Below, one piece after another: positions 1 to 14,100 of a stretch of DNA of 29,770 nt. The notes beneath the pieces are model-generated. The model worked only from the letters and a program-made list of their open reading frames with translations. It was not told the origin of the DNA and did not search any database. Position 1 is the first letter of the stretch. Each line of letters begins with the position of its first letter. The translations under genes and the position numbers were made by a program. Source of the stretch: Tubiluchus corallicola (taxonomy: Eukaryota; Priapulida; Priapulimorpha; Priapulimorphida; Tubiluchidae); the NCBI GenBank assembly GCA_030141605.1, contig JAQGDQ010001284.1, positions 20,001-49,770 of the forward strand, in the 5' to 3' direction.

Positions 1-230
<230 letters not shown>

Positions 231-356
231 TTTTAAACTCTCAATTTTATGCCTTTTTATTGCCACCATGCGTCTGTGCGTGAAAATATACATATACATA
301 TTGCATAAAAATATATCATATACATCAATATTACACAAATTTCACAGGATGCTTAC

Positions 357-500
357 CGGTCGCAGAAACGCATGCGGCGTATGTTTGGTGAGGTAGTGTA
401 GCATGTCGACTGTTTCCCGGGCCAGCGTCAGGTAGCTGCGACACTGTCGTTCCTCCGTTGCTAACTGTCGTTGACTGTTCTGCTGTTCTTGCTGTTGCTC
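357..500 (-). CDS. UBE4B: UBE4B exon 18 of this window (last one before the left edge)
   Basis: 144 nt, phase 0 at both ends. It starts with a Gln/Glu-rich stretch ([19 protein letters not shown]) and continues [20 protein letters not shown] to FLRP, matching human QQQARQSQLAQDER, SRSYLALATETVDMFHILTK and FLRP. The acceptor is TGTGTTACAG and the donor CCG/GTAAGC. In the family about 200 more residues follow, ending in the U-box that recruits E2; those exons are left of this window. Confidence 0.96.
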
Positions 501-3500
501 CTGTAACACATCGCACAAACAAACAAACAATATGAAATAAACAAATCAGAAATTTGGAATATGGCAAATACAGGAATGCGAAAATCGTTCAAAGAAGAAA
601 TTGCGCACAAATGAACCATAAAAAAACCTGTACTATTTGAAATCATTTGTTTTTATTTTATTTATTAATAAATTTAATTTATTTTATGTTGCATGGTTAC
701 TTGATACTGTATGTCATGCAACTGTATTTCTAATAATTATATGATTTTGCTTCGTTATTCTCATTTAGTCCACCGTAAATTTCAATACATCTGTAAACTG
801 TTTAATCTTATTTGCAGAAATGTAGTTATTGTCTCATCAGACAATATTAAATCCACAACACACTGTAGCTCAAGTAATTGACAAAGCATATCCGTATTAT
901 TACATCAAAAAAGCTGTGATATCTAAAAATCACTTATTTATATAGGGGTGCTGCTCAGCCACCCTGTCTCTATAATATAATTTCAAACCCTATGTAGAGA
1001 GACAAATGAAAAATATTGAATTTGAATTGAAAATTGATTCTTATTAGCTGTGTAACTTATTGACAGAGACAAATGAAAAATCGTCTGATTGTTACTGATA
1101 TTACTGATTGTTGTTGTTATCTGCATCTGATAACCTTGGTAACGTATCGAGATGCGCTTGGTTATTACCGGTGTTTATTGACAGCCGACAGTTCAGCTCC
1201 CACCACAGATGTACTGCCTAAGCGATATCCAAATCTTTAAAAAATTGTAAAAAAACTCAAGGCTCCGAACTTACAATTGTGCGAGGAGTTATCTTCCAAG
1301 ATTACCCCGAAGCTGAAAAAGTGGCGACAGACGAACAGATAGACAGTCAGACGAAACCGATAATTCTATAACACCCACGTCACCGAGGCAACTATAACAA
1401 TATAAGACTTACACGAGACTGGTTCTCCTGTTTCCGACCCGCCTCGATCGAGGACTGCAATTCGTTAATCTTCTTCAGTGAGTCCAAACTCTCGTCCAAT
1501 AGGAAGGTCGTGTCATTCATCAACATGTTCACAAATCGCACAAACTGCTTCCCGGACCTGAAGGGGAAGAAACACGGAAAAGAGATATTATCCCGTAAAT
1601 CTCACGGAGCACAAAATCTCACGGAGTACGTCGATTTGCACGCGAATAAAACCTGATTTCGTTATCCCGGTAAAAAGTTTACGAACTTCGGACAAGACAT
1701 AAACAAACTATAAACAGACAGTTACAGACAATCCCTGAAAAATGCCAGACTTGTGAAAATATTGGGAAAATAAAACCATATCTCCCAGTGATTCCAAAGT
1801 TACTGAGTCACTATTCATTCTCTAAATTCTAAATTACAGTCAACCTCGGGTATAAGGTACTCGCTTTTAAGGGAAATTAAGGGTTTCACCAACACCGCTC
1901 CGGAATTTTGTAACGTTTTTCCTTATAAAAATCTCCGTACATCAGGTACTCGGATATCCTCGTCGGTCCCACTGTCCCCCACAGGGGACTTGAGGTTTTA
2001 ATTGGCATAACTCTCTTAAATCGCTTTTAATCGAATGGAGACCCGAAGGCCCGTGTAGAGGACATGTAGCTGCTGCCATCTGTACAAAAATTTAGGAAGC
2101 TCCATTCAATAAATTGGTCTGGTATCCAGCTAAAATGGCGTCACCCGTCCCTTCCACGAGTAAGCGGAGGAAAACAGGTAAAATATGCTTCTTTACAACT
2201 TTTGATGGGTAAACGGATAGTTTAGTTTATATGTACAACCCTCCAAGATATGTTTAATTGTGCTTTAAGCTTCGTACACGCGAACACTCGCTTCTGATAA
2301 CCAGTTTTCGGCGTTGTCCCCTAGAGGGGACATTATATATACTTATAAGGGGATTTATAACGATAAGCAAACTCTGGGACCAACGAGGGACTTTCTGTAT
2401 AAGGGACGATATCTTCATGTCCCGCGTAACAGAGACCCAGATAAATTACCTCGCATATAAGGGACCCTATCATCAAATATTTTTTACATCCTAAAAAGCC
2501 TATGCCGACACCCCGCGCGGGCCCGACTGTATTCCCTTGGACTCTTGTGACTGTAACGATGTTTGCATTAAATTCGTATATTACATACATTGCGACAAAT
2601 GGTTCATTAGGCATTAGGCTACCAGATGAGGTAAACTGGGCTGGCAGGTCTAGATACACCCTCAGTCTGACTCAACTTCGGCTATAAGGGACGATTTTTT
2701 CCGGTCCGGAGGTGTCCCTTACATCCGAGGCTGACTGTATTCTTTTTTAAATACACAATTACTGATTGAATTAAATCAATAATCAATATGTTATTATTCT
2801 GCAGTGATTTCAAAGTTATTAATCAACTACTCTTCTTTCTAAATTCTAAATTATTCCTTTTTTAAATAGTGAATAACAATTAGTAATTAACTGGGCTCGA
2901 TAATCAAACAGTTACTACATTTCTGTAACAAAAAGGTCTTTGCAGAGCAGAAAGCTGTCAACACTTTTAATCAAAGTGAAGTTCAACGGACAACACAGGT
3001 ATAAGTGAAATAACTTTTTTTACTTCCCACCCGTATATTTATCTGCAATGCACACCTCCACATAGTCTAATCAAGTGTTGCCTCCTCCACAAATGCTTAG
3101 CGTATGTGTTAAAATGTTGATCATTTCTCTGTACCGACCATCAGTTTACATCGTAATTATGAAATACTACTAACGCCTGCTGTAACTCACACTAACTATT
3201 AGTAGTAATATATTATAATTTTTCTCGTAACTAATTCTAGTGGCCTGGCATAAGCTAGCTTCTTAGGTCTCTAGCGCAGAATTCATGAATTACATCCTAA
3301 TTTTGTATTAACAAAAACTGATTATCGATGTACTTGTAATGCATATGTATATGTACATGTCACTACCTTGTATATATTGTATCAATAATTACTTTACATC
3401 ATAATGTTTTAATGCTGTCACTACCTTGTATATATTGTATCAATAATTACATCATTATGTTTTAATGCTATCACTACCTTGTATATGTTGTATCAATAAT

Positions 3501-5121
3501 TACATCATTATGTTTTAACGCTATCACTACCTTGTATATATTGTATCAATAATTACTTTACATCATAATGTTTTAATGCTATCACTACCTTGTATATATT
3601 AACTAACTGTGTACTTCTAACTGTGATGGTCACATTCACTTACTTTGATTCTTGTATTGTTGCCTGCTGGTGCACAAACTGCCTCCACAGACTCTTGAAG
3701 ATCACACTGATGTGATAGCGGATGCTGAACTTGTCGTAAAACTCGCTGCTTGCGCCAGTCGTCTCAATGTCTGGTATCAAAACAAAAACGTGAAAAACAC
3801 AATTTCTTTAATTTCACAGACAATTTGAAACATAAAAAGTCGAAATCCGGCATTCGAAGGTAGGATTTACGCAATTAGATGCTCGTGGCGATACAGGAAC
3901 CTGACTCCGTTCCGTGACATCAAGGTCATGCCTCTAAGATGAGCCACTGAACCATCAGATGTGTCTTGGATGTATATACAACCTCCTTTTACGAGGTAAA
4001 CAGCCAGAATCAGTATGGCGAATAAGGACACCGAAAGCAAGCATCAGAAATAATCACAACTTGCTCAGTTTGCAGGAAGTGTCTTATAAATTACCTTTAT
4101 TATACTAATAATAAAAAAATATTGTTTGTATTTCAATTTTATCAATATAATAAAAACGTATATAAAGAAAATTAAAACTAAACCCAACAGTAAGCATTTT
4201 CCCTCTTAAGAAAAGAAGAAAACGCCCCGTTTCGCAATGGGTTTCAGAAAAGGAGAGGTAAATAAAAAAATATTTATGGCCAAGTTTTGAACCGGTAACC
4301 ATCAAAGTGTAAGAAGCCTCAAAAATAAACAATGAGAACAAAAATTACGTTTCAGCTTACAGAAAGGGATCTATTTTGTTCTACTAATAATTACTGAGGA
4401 GAAGACTAGGTAGCAAATTACGTTAAAATAGGAGTAGCTAAGTAAAAGAAAGGTACTCTTACTATCCAATCCAAAATTAAGTTACGAACTTTGTTTAAAT
4501 TTAGTTGTACAGTAAAGTCCGCATAACTCAAATCCAACTGGTCAGAAAAAACTTTGAGTTGGGGGACGTTGACCATTTTCCAGCATAGAAACTCTAAACC
4601 AAGCAAAAGAGAAGCCAGAAAATCAACCCTTCTATACTTGAACGACGAGATTTGATGACAATTACATAAAGAATAACAAATTATGTAGTGTAACATGATT
4701 TTTTTTACGTTACAACTGGACACGTACAAAACACTGTTAAACAATATGACAGTGGGGCTACCAATGTCTTATGTACTGCGCGACTTGTAAGACATCCGAA
4801 TTTTCCCAGAAGGTTCAGACGGTTTAGTCTAGTGGTAACGCGTCTGCTTTCCGTCTGGGAGGTCGTGAGTTCGAACCAGCGGCCGGGTCATACCAAAGAC
4901 TTTAAAAATGGTACATGCTTTGCCCTGCCTGATGCGTGGTATTTAGGGTAAAAGTGGGGTAATAATAGTCTCTGTTATGTAGTTGTAGGTTGTTATTTAC
5001 AGTCGGCGATAATGGCTCTTTGAGCTAATGTTAATTGTTGACCCAAAAGTCGACTTTAAATAAAGATCATTATTATTATTATTATTACTATTACTATTAT
5101 TATTATTACTATTATTATTAC

Positions 5122-5187
<66 letters not shown>

Positions 5188-8100
5188 TATTATTATTATT
5201 ATTATTATTATTATGATTATGATTATGATTATGATTATGATTATGATTATGATTATGATAAGACAATACTGTTTTTGAGTTGTACGAAACTTACTGTTTT
5301 TCTAGAGTAAAAATTGCATTTTTGAGTTAGGCGAAGTCAATCACGTGTTTTGATTAGATGGACCATAATTTTTTATCCGAGTTAGACGAAATCTTGAGTT
5401 AAACGGAGTTTTTTTGTGGGAAAAACGAAGGATTTCATCCGTAACTTTGAAATTCTTTTGAATTAGGCAAAAATTTGAGTTACGCAGAGTTTACTGTAAT
5501 AATTTCAGTGCATATAATCTTTGTCTGATTAATAACTGATTATTAATAATAATTTTGCAAAATTTAATAAAATATCCATTTGTCCACTTGCACCAAATTG
5601 AAAACTTTCTACAACTAACTAATCATGTTATCTACAAAAATCAATAAGTTCTCATGGGCAAAGCGGCCCTAAAAGTAGCAAGAATGAAAGAGGACAGTGT
5701 ACTGTAGATGAATATTCATCACCTTTAACCAGCTAGTCAATCAGAAGTCAACCAGTCAGTCAGTCAGTCACTCAGCCAGCCACTCCGTTACCTAGCCAAG
5801 TAACCAGTCAGTCTAACAAAAAAATAATCGTCAAACTTCCAACTGGCTACCAACTGAGTAAAATCAGAAGTCAGCCAGCCAGCCAGTCAGTCAGCCAGCC
5901 AATCCGTTATCTAGCCAAGTAACCAGTCAGTCTAACAAAAAAATAATCGTCAAACTTCCAACTGGCTACCAACTGAGTAAGATTCAGAAGTCAGCCAGCC
6001 AGCCACTCCGTTACCTAGCCAAGTAACCAGTCAGTCTAACAAAAAAAATCGTCAGACTACCAACTGAGTAACTAATCAAGCGTTAACTCGGCGAATAAAT
6101 TAACACGGTTAAACATCTCACCTGTGTAAAACTTCATTAACGCAGGTGCGAGATTGACGCTCAGTCGGTGTCCGACCACTTCCGAATAAAGCTTTTCGAC
6201 CTTGGGCTGAACTTCCGGATTCGCGTTGAAAATGATCTCCACCAGCTTGGCCACGAGGTACGGATTACCAAAGTACGCACTGCTGCACACGAATAGCACC
6301 AGAAACGTGGAAAGATCCGGAGGTAACCACTGCGTCAGAGTGTCGGGCGAAAACCTTTTGATAAAGGCGAAAACAACGTTAGCAAATAAAATTGGATGAG
6401 CCACTAAACCAGCAGACGTGTCAGGCACTAAATTTTTACCCAATTTCAGAAATCATCTTAGCGTATTTTAATTTAATTGTTTACAAGTAGATCTGGTTGC
6501 ATGTGGCAATTACTGCTAACAAAAGATTTGAAATGTTTGGCTTAAAACCAGCCAAACTGGCCACCAAAATGGCTAAATGCTAACAAAAGATTTGAAATGT
6601 TTGGCTTAAAAACAGCCAAAATGGCCACCAAAATGGCTAACTTATAACAAAAGATTTGAAATGTTTGGCTTAAAAACAGCCAAAATGGCCACCAAAATGG
6701 CTAACTTATAACAAAAGATTTGAAATGTTTGGCTTAAAAACAGCCAAAATGGCCGCCAAAATGGCTAACGAACTTTTGAGGAAAATTTTTAAGTAACCTT
6801 CACGTCAGTTGCAAAAACACGAATGAAAGTTTACTAAAACAGCACGACTAAATGAGAAAAAAGAAGAAAGATGAAAGTTAATGAAGAAGAAAGAAATAGA
6901 AAGTTAATAAAAACTTACTGCAGGAGAAAAAGTATAAAATCCGCCAAATCGTCTATAAAATACTCTGGAAGAGAAGACCACGTCATCGGCGGTTCTCCCG
7001 GAAGAGGTAAACAAGGACTGAAAAATAAAAAACGATTTTATGAACGAATGCTTCAGGTACAGGGTGACAGAAAAATAATGATACAATTTCATTAATCCCA
7101 CTGTAAAGAGCTCAGTAAGTCTCAAGAGGCTTGGATTAGCAGACAATTAAAGGAAAAGGATATGCCTTATTTAGCATACTGTTTTTTTACTGTTATTGCT
7201 TAGTCACAGAAAACTATAACAAAAAAAATTACAAAAAAGCTGTCTATAAAGCGTAAAGTTGATTTCTACTACCATAGTAAAAAAAATTTTCGGATGTGGT
7301 GGTAGCCTGACCATTGGTCAATATGAAAACAAGATACAGCGTACAAAAAGATTACATAAAAGCTGTCTATAAAGCGTAAAGTTGATTTCTACTACAATAG
7401 TAAAGAAATTTTCGGATGTGGTGGTAGCCTGACCATTGGTCAATATGAAAACAAGATACAGCGTACAAAAAGATTACATCACCAGCATATGCGGTACATC
7501 TACGTCCTGCAGTTCTACGTACCCTTCAAGGGAAGAAATTTTTGGATGTGGTAGTAGCCTGACCATCGGTCAATTGAAAACAAGATACAGCGTACAAAAA
7601 TATTACATCACCAGCATATGCGGTACATCTACGTCCTGCAGTTCTACGTACCCTTCAAGAGGAGAGACGATTCGTATGAGGAAGGTCATAACAGAACTGT
7701 AGAAATCTAAGGACGTCCGTAGGAAGCTGGGGTCCAGTAATCCAACATCACTCGTATGTTTACTCTTCGTTAATATCTACAAGGAGATTGAACAAAACTC
7801 AGTGCAATTAAAAGTAAACTGTAGCTAAAACTTAGGTAAAAATGCAGATATAAATGCATGCAAAGTTACAAAACAGTATAGTAATGATTCTCTGTACAGG
7901 GTGGCTCATACGTTTAGATGAGCATACAAGACACATGAATGAAATGACCTAAGATCAAAGTTACAAGACACGTGAATGAAATGAATTAAAATCAAACTTA
8001 CAAGACACGTGAATGAAATGAATTAGAATCAAAGTTACAAGACACATGAATGAAATAAATTAGAATCAAAGTTACAAGACACATGAATGAAATGACCTAA

Positions 8101-11100
8101 GATCAAAGTTACAAGACACGTGAATGAAATGAATTAAAATCAAAGTTACAAGACACACGAATGAAATGAATTAAAATCAAAGTTACAAGACACGTGAATG
8201 AAATGAATTAAAATCAAAGTTACAAGACACGTGAATGAAATGAAGTAAAATCAAAGTTACAAGTCACATGAATGAAAAGAATTAAAATCAAAGTTACAAG
8301 ACACGTGAATGAAATGAAGTAAAATCAAAGTTACAAGACATGTGAATGAAATTAATTAAGATCAAAGTTACAAGACACATGAATGAAATGAATTAAAATC
8401 AAAGTTACAAGACACGTGAATGAAATGAAGTAAAATCAAAGTTACAAGTCACATGAATGAAAAGAATTAAAATCAAAGTTACAAGACACCTGAATGAAAG
8501 GAATTAAAATCAAAGTTACAAGACACGTGAATGAAATGAATTAAAATCAAAGTTACAAGACACATGAATGAAATGAATTAAAATCAAAGTTACAAGACAC
8601 ACGAATGAAATGAATTAAAATCAAAGTTACAAGACACGTGAATGAAATGAATTAAAATCAAAATTACAAGACACGTGAATGAAATGAATTAAAATCAAAG
8701 TCACAAGTCACATGAATGAAAAGAATTAAAATCAAAGTTACAAGACATGTGAATGAAATTAATTAAGATCAAAGTTACAAGACACATGAATGAAATGAAT
8801 TAAAATCAAAGTTACAAGACACATGAATGAAATGAATTAAAATCAAAGTTACAAGACACATGAATGAAAAGAATTAAAATCAAAGTTACAAGACACATGA
8901 ATGAAAGGAATTAAAATCAAAGTTACAAGACACATGAATGAAATGAATTAAAATCAAAGTTACGAGACACGTGAATGAAATGAATTAAAATCAAAGTTAC
9001 AAGACACATGAATGAAATGAATTAAAATCAAACGAGTCAAAAACTTAACTTTGCAAATTAAATAAGCCCTATGAGATAAAACTGTTCTCGAATCTCCATA
9101 AGATCGTAACCTTTGGCTAAGGGGCACAAAATCAACAATTAACAGTACAGATCAATTTAGTAGCACTAAAGTACTGTTCAAAGAATGGTGAGTCTATCAT
9201 GACATTGCTAAATTCATAGCCCTCAAGATTGTACTCTGTGTGAGATGTATGAGACTTTCATACTGAATAACGAGGCCGTGATAGATTTTGCATTGTTTCA
9301 GCAATTCTTAGATGTAATAAACGCTACTCGATGATTCTGTAACCCCCGGCAGAAAATTAGGTACCAACCTGTACATGTATATTCATTTGAGATCTGTGTG
9401 ATAGTATAGACATAGACATAGAACATTTATTTTCTCCAATTAGTTTAACATCAAAAGTTTTTTTAATATTAAGTAATCATAATCATGGATCAGAGCAAGG
9501 AAGGACCATAGGGTCATCTAGTCTCCTGCCCTTTCTTATATATAGATTAGTCTATTAAAAATTAACAGTGATGCTGCAGATAACAAAAACAAAAACAAAT
9601 AAGAAAAAATAATAATAAAAACAGTATAAATGATACAAATTATTCAAAAAGAACCGAAAACAAAAAATAATAAAATTAGATACCTAAATCTAAACAAAAC
9701 AATACAATTATTCAGTAATTAGGATTATTATATGTAGTAGTTTCAAATGGGGTCTTATTAACAGGGGAATTTGACGAAGGTTAGTGAGTAAAGTTAAAAA
9801 CTGAGAGTATGGAAAGAAAAAATGAGTATCAAAAAAGCGTAATATAGAAAAATTTATGAGAAAAAGTAAGTATGAGAAAGAGCAACAATTACTTAGGAGA
9901 TGAGGAGTATAGTATAGCATAACCCTGTGTTTTAGGCGCAGCGACACAAGATCAACTTTTATCGTCCAACTAAAATGTGAAAAAGACACGCGCAAACAGC
10001 GATGTAACTCTCACCTTTAACTGAGATTTCCAACGATTGAGCATGTCTCTGTTGCGGGCGGCGAGCGGACTCGCGCTCCAGTGCAGTTCCATGCGCTCCA
10101 TCTCGTTGGTCATGTGACTCAATTCCCGCATGGCCCGCAGGCGTCGCTTGTAGTGCCGGCACATCGGCAGCAGTGCGAGATGGTGGCAGTGCAGCGTGAA
10201 AAAGAAGCATTTAGTGGGAAACTTTGGCTCCTGCCATGAATGACCCGGCTTCTTTTCTGAAACAACATAATGTAAAAATAATATATCCAAATATATAATA
10301 TATAAAAAAATGATTTTTTTAAATGTGTTCACTTATTCACTGTTATAACATTATAATTATATTATTACCAATAAACAAACATATCAGTAATTGGCAAAAC
10401 ACTTATAACAATCTGAGTAGTATGGAAATAATATTTATTCAAATGTATAAATCTTTCTGGAAAAAAATTATTGTTCTAGGTTTAACAAAAACTAAAAAAC
10501 TAATGTTACTTAGCGTTGAAACAGTAATTGAAATTCAAAATTTTATGCATAGATTTTTAAATTACTAGCCCCTATTCCCTGTTTGCATATCCACACTGCG
10601 TAGCACTGTTTTTCGTAGATTTTTAATTTGCAAATTGTCAAATATGGTGCTACGAATATGACAATACATATATTGGAGTCCAATGAATCTTTCAGGCCAT
10701 TATGTTCAATAGAAAAAAGTGTTTAATCCCGGTGTTTCCAGGTCGCTTGCCGTTGAAGATCTCCGCTCCTGCCGTTGAAGATCACAAGCTGAGCGAGACA
10801 CTGATGGCTTTCATAGTAAATATTGAGGGCATGATGCATTCTTTATACTGGACAGTACAATAAGTACTCATACTTTATACTGGACAGTACAATAAGTACT
10901 CATACTTTATACTGGACAGTACAATAAGTACTCAGACTTTATACTGGACAGTACAATAAGTACTCATACTTTATACTGGACAGTACAATAAGTACTCATA
11001 CTTTATACTGGACAGTACAATAAGTGCTCATACTTTATACTGGACAGTACTCAGAAACAATAAGAAATAGTACTGAACATTTTATTACGTGAAGGTATTG

Positions 11101-14100
11101 CGAAAATAATAATAATCTATTGTTGCTTCAAAATTTAGTGTGGCGGCTTGCACGTCTTGGACAAAATTGAAGGTATGATCTCAGCAGCGACTCGAAGATA
11201 TGTTTGTTGAATTCTGATCAATGGCACGTTTTACAGTATTTCCTCACTTATCTCGGGTGTTCTGTTTCAGGCCCACCCGCGATAAGTGAATTTCCGCGAA
11301 GTAGGGACGCTATACTTATTTTAGTGGTAGGGTGTAGTAGTAGCATATGATTTTACAAGAATTCCTACATTAAATGCAAGAGTATTTCTACATTTTTAAT
11401 ACACTCAACATTGCCAAAGGAGAAAAAATAATCAAACTTCTGCAAAACTTTATTAGACTTTCCATATCTCGCACTTAAATTGTTTTACTCTTGTAAAAAT
11501 TGCGCTAGCTTTAGATCGTCTGCTCACAATGTGTAAGAAATTCGTACCTAAATCGTTTTGCCAAGCTATCACATCTTGCGAACTACATCGTAACCTCGTC
11601 TCCTGCTTCAGATCCAATTCGGACTTCGGATGGCAATGATAGAGCAGATCCACCTAAACCACGAAGTAAATAAATCGAAATTAAAATAAAGTTAGTCCCA
11701 CCTAGTACCTATGTCCCGCATTTAAGCAGTTTAACCAAAAAAGGATAAATTACGACTGCAAAAACTATTAGTTTAACAAAACAAGTGATTAATTAAATTA
11801 ATTAATTAATTAATTAGAATGAAGTTAATTAGTCTTCTGGTTTGGAAAAGAAAACATGGAAGACGTTGAAAGTAAAAATATTGAGCGCATGTTATACAAA
11901 TTCTGTTAGAATTTAACAGAACCATTAATTACATCTAAAACAAACTGCTCCATCTAGTGACGAAATCTAAAAACTGGTGTTGCTGGTGGAATTCATTTGA
12001 TGTTTTCCAGTAAAGAATTTTTAGTTGGAGCACTCCGCTAACATTGCCCCGTCTGGTGGCAGATTTAAAAAACTGACTGTTTTCCCCTTTCTTACTGTAG
12101 CAAAATTTATTCCACCAAAACCGCTCCATCCACTGACGGATTTTAAAAACTGGCAGCTTTCACGTTTATTTTAAAAATTTAAAAACTGGATCATTTGCTT
12201 TCTCCATCTACTGACAGAATTTAAAAACTGGCCTGTTTCGTGTTTGAACCGGAAACTTTAAATGGACTATTCCGAAAAAACGTGACGAATACAAGTTATA
12301 GGTTTATTTATTTCCACTCAGCATCTAACAGTTATAACAAAAATACAGATAATTTTCCACTGAAGTAAATATAAATATCAATGCAATATTATCAAGAAAT
12401 TACAAAAGAGATTCTTATGCAGCATATACATGTGCAAATTACATTACAGAATAATTTTGATGCATACAGTTTGAGCCTAAGAGCATAGCTTGCCAGGCCA
12501 AACTGTACGTGGAAATCTTAAAGAAGTGATTAATAATTGAAATAATGATAATATATACATGTGGGGTGGGGTGGAGTAGTGAATGAAAGATGAAATGGAG
12601 AGAGAACTAAGAAAAACTGTGATCATGATTATAAAGTGTTCAGTAACCTGTTGAGCATAGTCACGTTATATTAAGATTACTGTGGAAAAAGAATGCAGGT
12701 GATTACCATTATCAAACTGTGTTACTCTCAATACTTTTGAAATATTTCTTTTCTGACGGTTTTTCTAAAGTTGAAAGGGAGTGACTACACTTTGAATTGC
12801 GGCTTAGTCTATTCCATAGGACTGGTCCCATATAGCTAATGAAATGTTTCGCCACATTTGTTCTACAACGTCTTGGTATATATTCAATATGTCTGGTATT
12901 GTATCTTTTTACAATTATCTTGACATGCTCTTCCACTACTGGTGAACGTCCCAGCCCTCACTGCTCAAACTAGCGACGTAAATCGATATAGTCCGATCAA
13001 TACAATTTCGATTCGAAACGATACACTTTATTTCGATTCGATTTCCACATAAGATACGAAACAATTCGACACACTTTTTAAAACGATACAAAACGATTTT
13101 CTTTAACTATGTTCGTTTATATACTATTATAACATTATAAATAAACTATTATCAATAAACTATAAGCATATCAGTAATTGGTAAAACACTTATAACAATA
13201 TGAGTAGTACGGAAATAATATTTATTCAAATGTATAACTTTTTGGAAAAAAATTCTTGTTCTAAGTTTCACAAAAACTAAAAAAACTAATGTTACTTGGC
13301 GTTGAAACAGTAATTCAAATTCAAAATTTTATGCATAGATTTTTAAATTACTAACCTATTCTCTATTTACATATCCACACTGTGTAGAACTGTTTTTTGT
13401 AGATTTTTAATTTGCGAATTGTCAAATACGGCGCTACGAATATGACAGCGATACACAATTTTATAGGTACGATAACAATTTTTTGTTTGTAAAAGCGGTA
13501 CGATAACGACAGTAGCAAGATTTTCGCATCGATTCGTTGCGACACGAAATGGTATCGATAAATATCGATTCGAAGCTGTATCGTTTAAATGACAAGAAAA
13601 GGGGCACCTGAAGTTGGTTTCAGAAAAATCGCCTTAAAAAATTATATTATTTTACAGCAATTTTATGCACATATCATATTCGCTTTGAAAAGAATTTTTG
13701 TTTGTTTTCATTTTAAATCTCCCACAATACTGTTCCGACGGCGCCATTACATGACGTCAGTACGCCACGTAAATCAGGGGAAGAAAAGGAAATGTTAAAT
13801 TATGACCCAAAAAACTTTTCGTGCAAATCTATATTACTTAGCATTTCACTTACATGCTGGAAAGACTTATGTAACTAAATTAATAATTTAATATGTTTCG
13901 CCAATTGGTAAAATGTCGCTGACTCACCCTCCAGGGTGCGCCGCTCACTAGCCAAAAGCGTATTTTTAATCTTATAGACAAGTTAGTGTAATTTAAAATT
14001 TTACTCAATTAGCAACATGTGCGCTACGAATGCTCTTATTATTTTTTCAAACTTTACAAAATGTTATCAAAACTTGTTTCAAACGACCTATCATCAAAAT

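Larger units (their letters stand above)
1786..2880. repeat. Diverged tandem duplication split by a transposon
   Basis: The sequence flanking the pogo-like element (about 1786-1836 plus 2738-2790) is repeated next to it at about 2800-2880. Both copies share tctaaattctaaatta followed by a T-rich run and AT-rich DNA. The right copy is uninterrupted, so it acts as a paralogous empty site. Confidence 0.75.
4510..5496. mobile_element. Second pogo/mariner-like MITE, interrupted by a SINE
   Basis: Terminal inverted repeats CAGTAAAGTCCGCATAACTC (left) and CAGTAAACTCTGCGTAACTC (right end read inward), each followed inward by AAAT and flanked by TA at 4508-4509 and 5497-5498. The span is 987 bp including a nested SINE of about 460 bp, so the element itself was about 530 bp. 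Motifs such as gagttaggcgaa and gagttagacgaa recur in its right half. No transposase was recognised. Confidence 0.85.

Noticed and set aside
4819-4890. Functional tRNA gene
   Set aside because: A and B boxes are present but no closing acceptor stem follows, and the sequence continues into a SINE body and tail.
4997-5310. Poly-Asn/His and poly-Tyr frames on opposite strands
   Set aside because: Both come from the ATT/GATTAT tail of the SINE.
7924-9031. CRISPR array from regularly spaced short repeats
   Set aside because: The units are directly tandem without unique spacers and the genome is eukaryotic; it is a minisatellite.
9180-9320. Minus-strand reading [10 protein letters not shown] as the UBE4B exon matching CLNFYGLLIQ
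   Set aside because: Phase did not fit its neighbours and homology stopped after about ten residues; the exon at 7652-7776 fits in phase, length and order.
10323-10568. 81-codon plus-strand frame
   Set aside because: It lies in a dispersed repeat and is not kept open in the second copy at 13109-13447.
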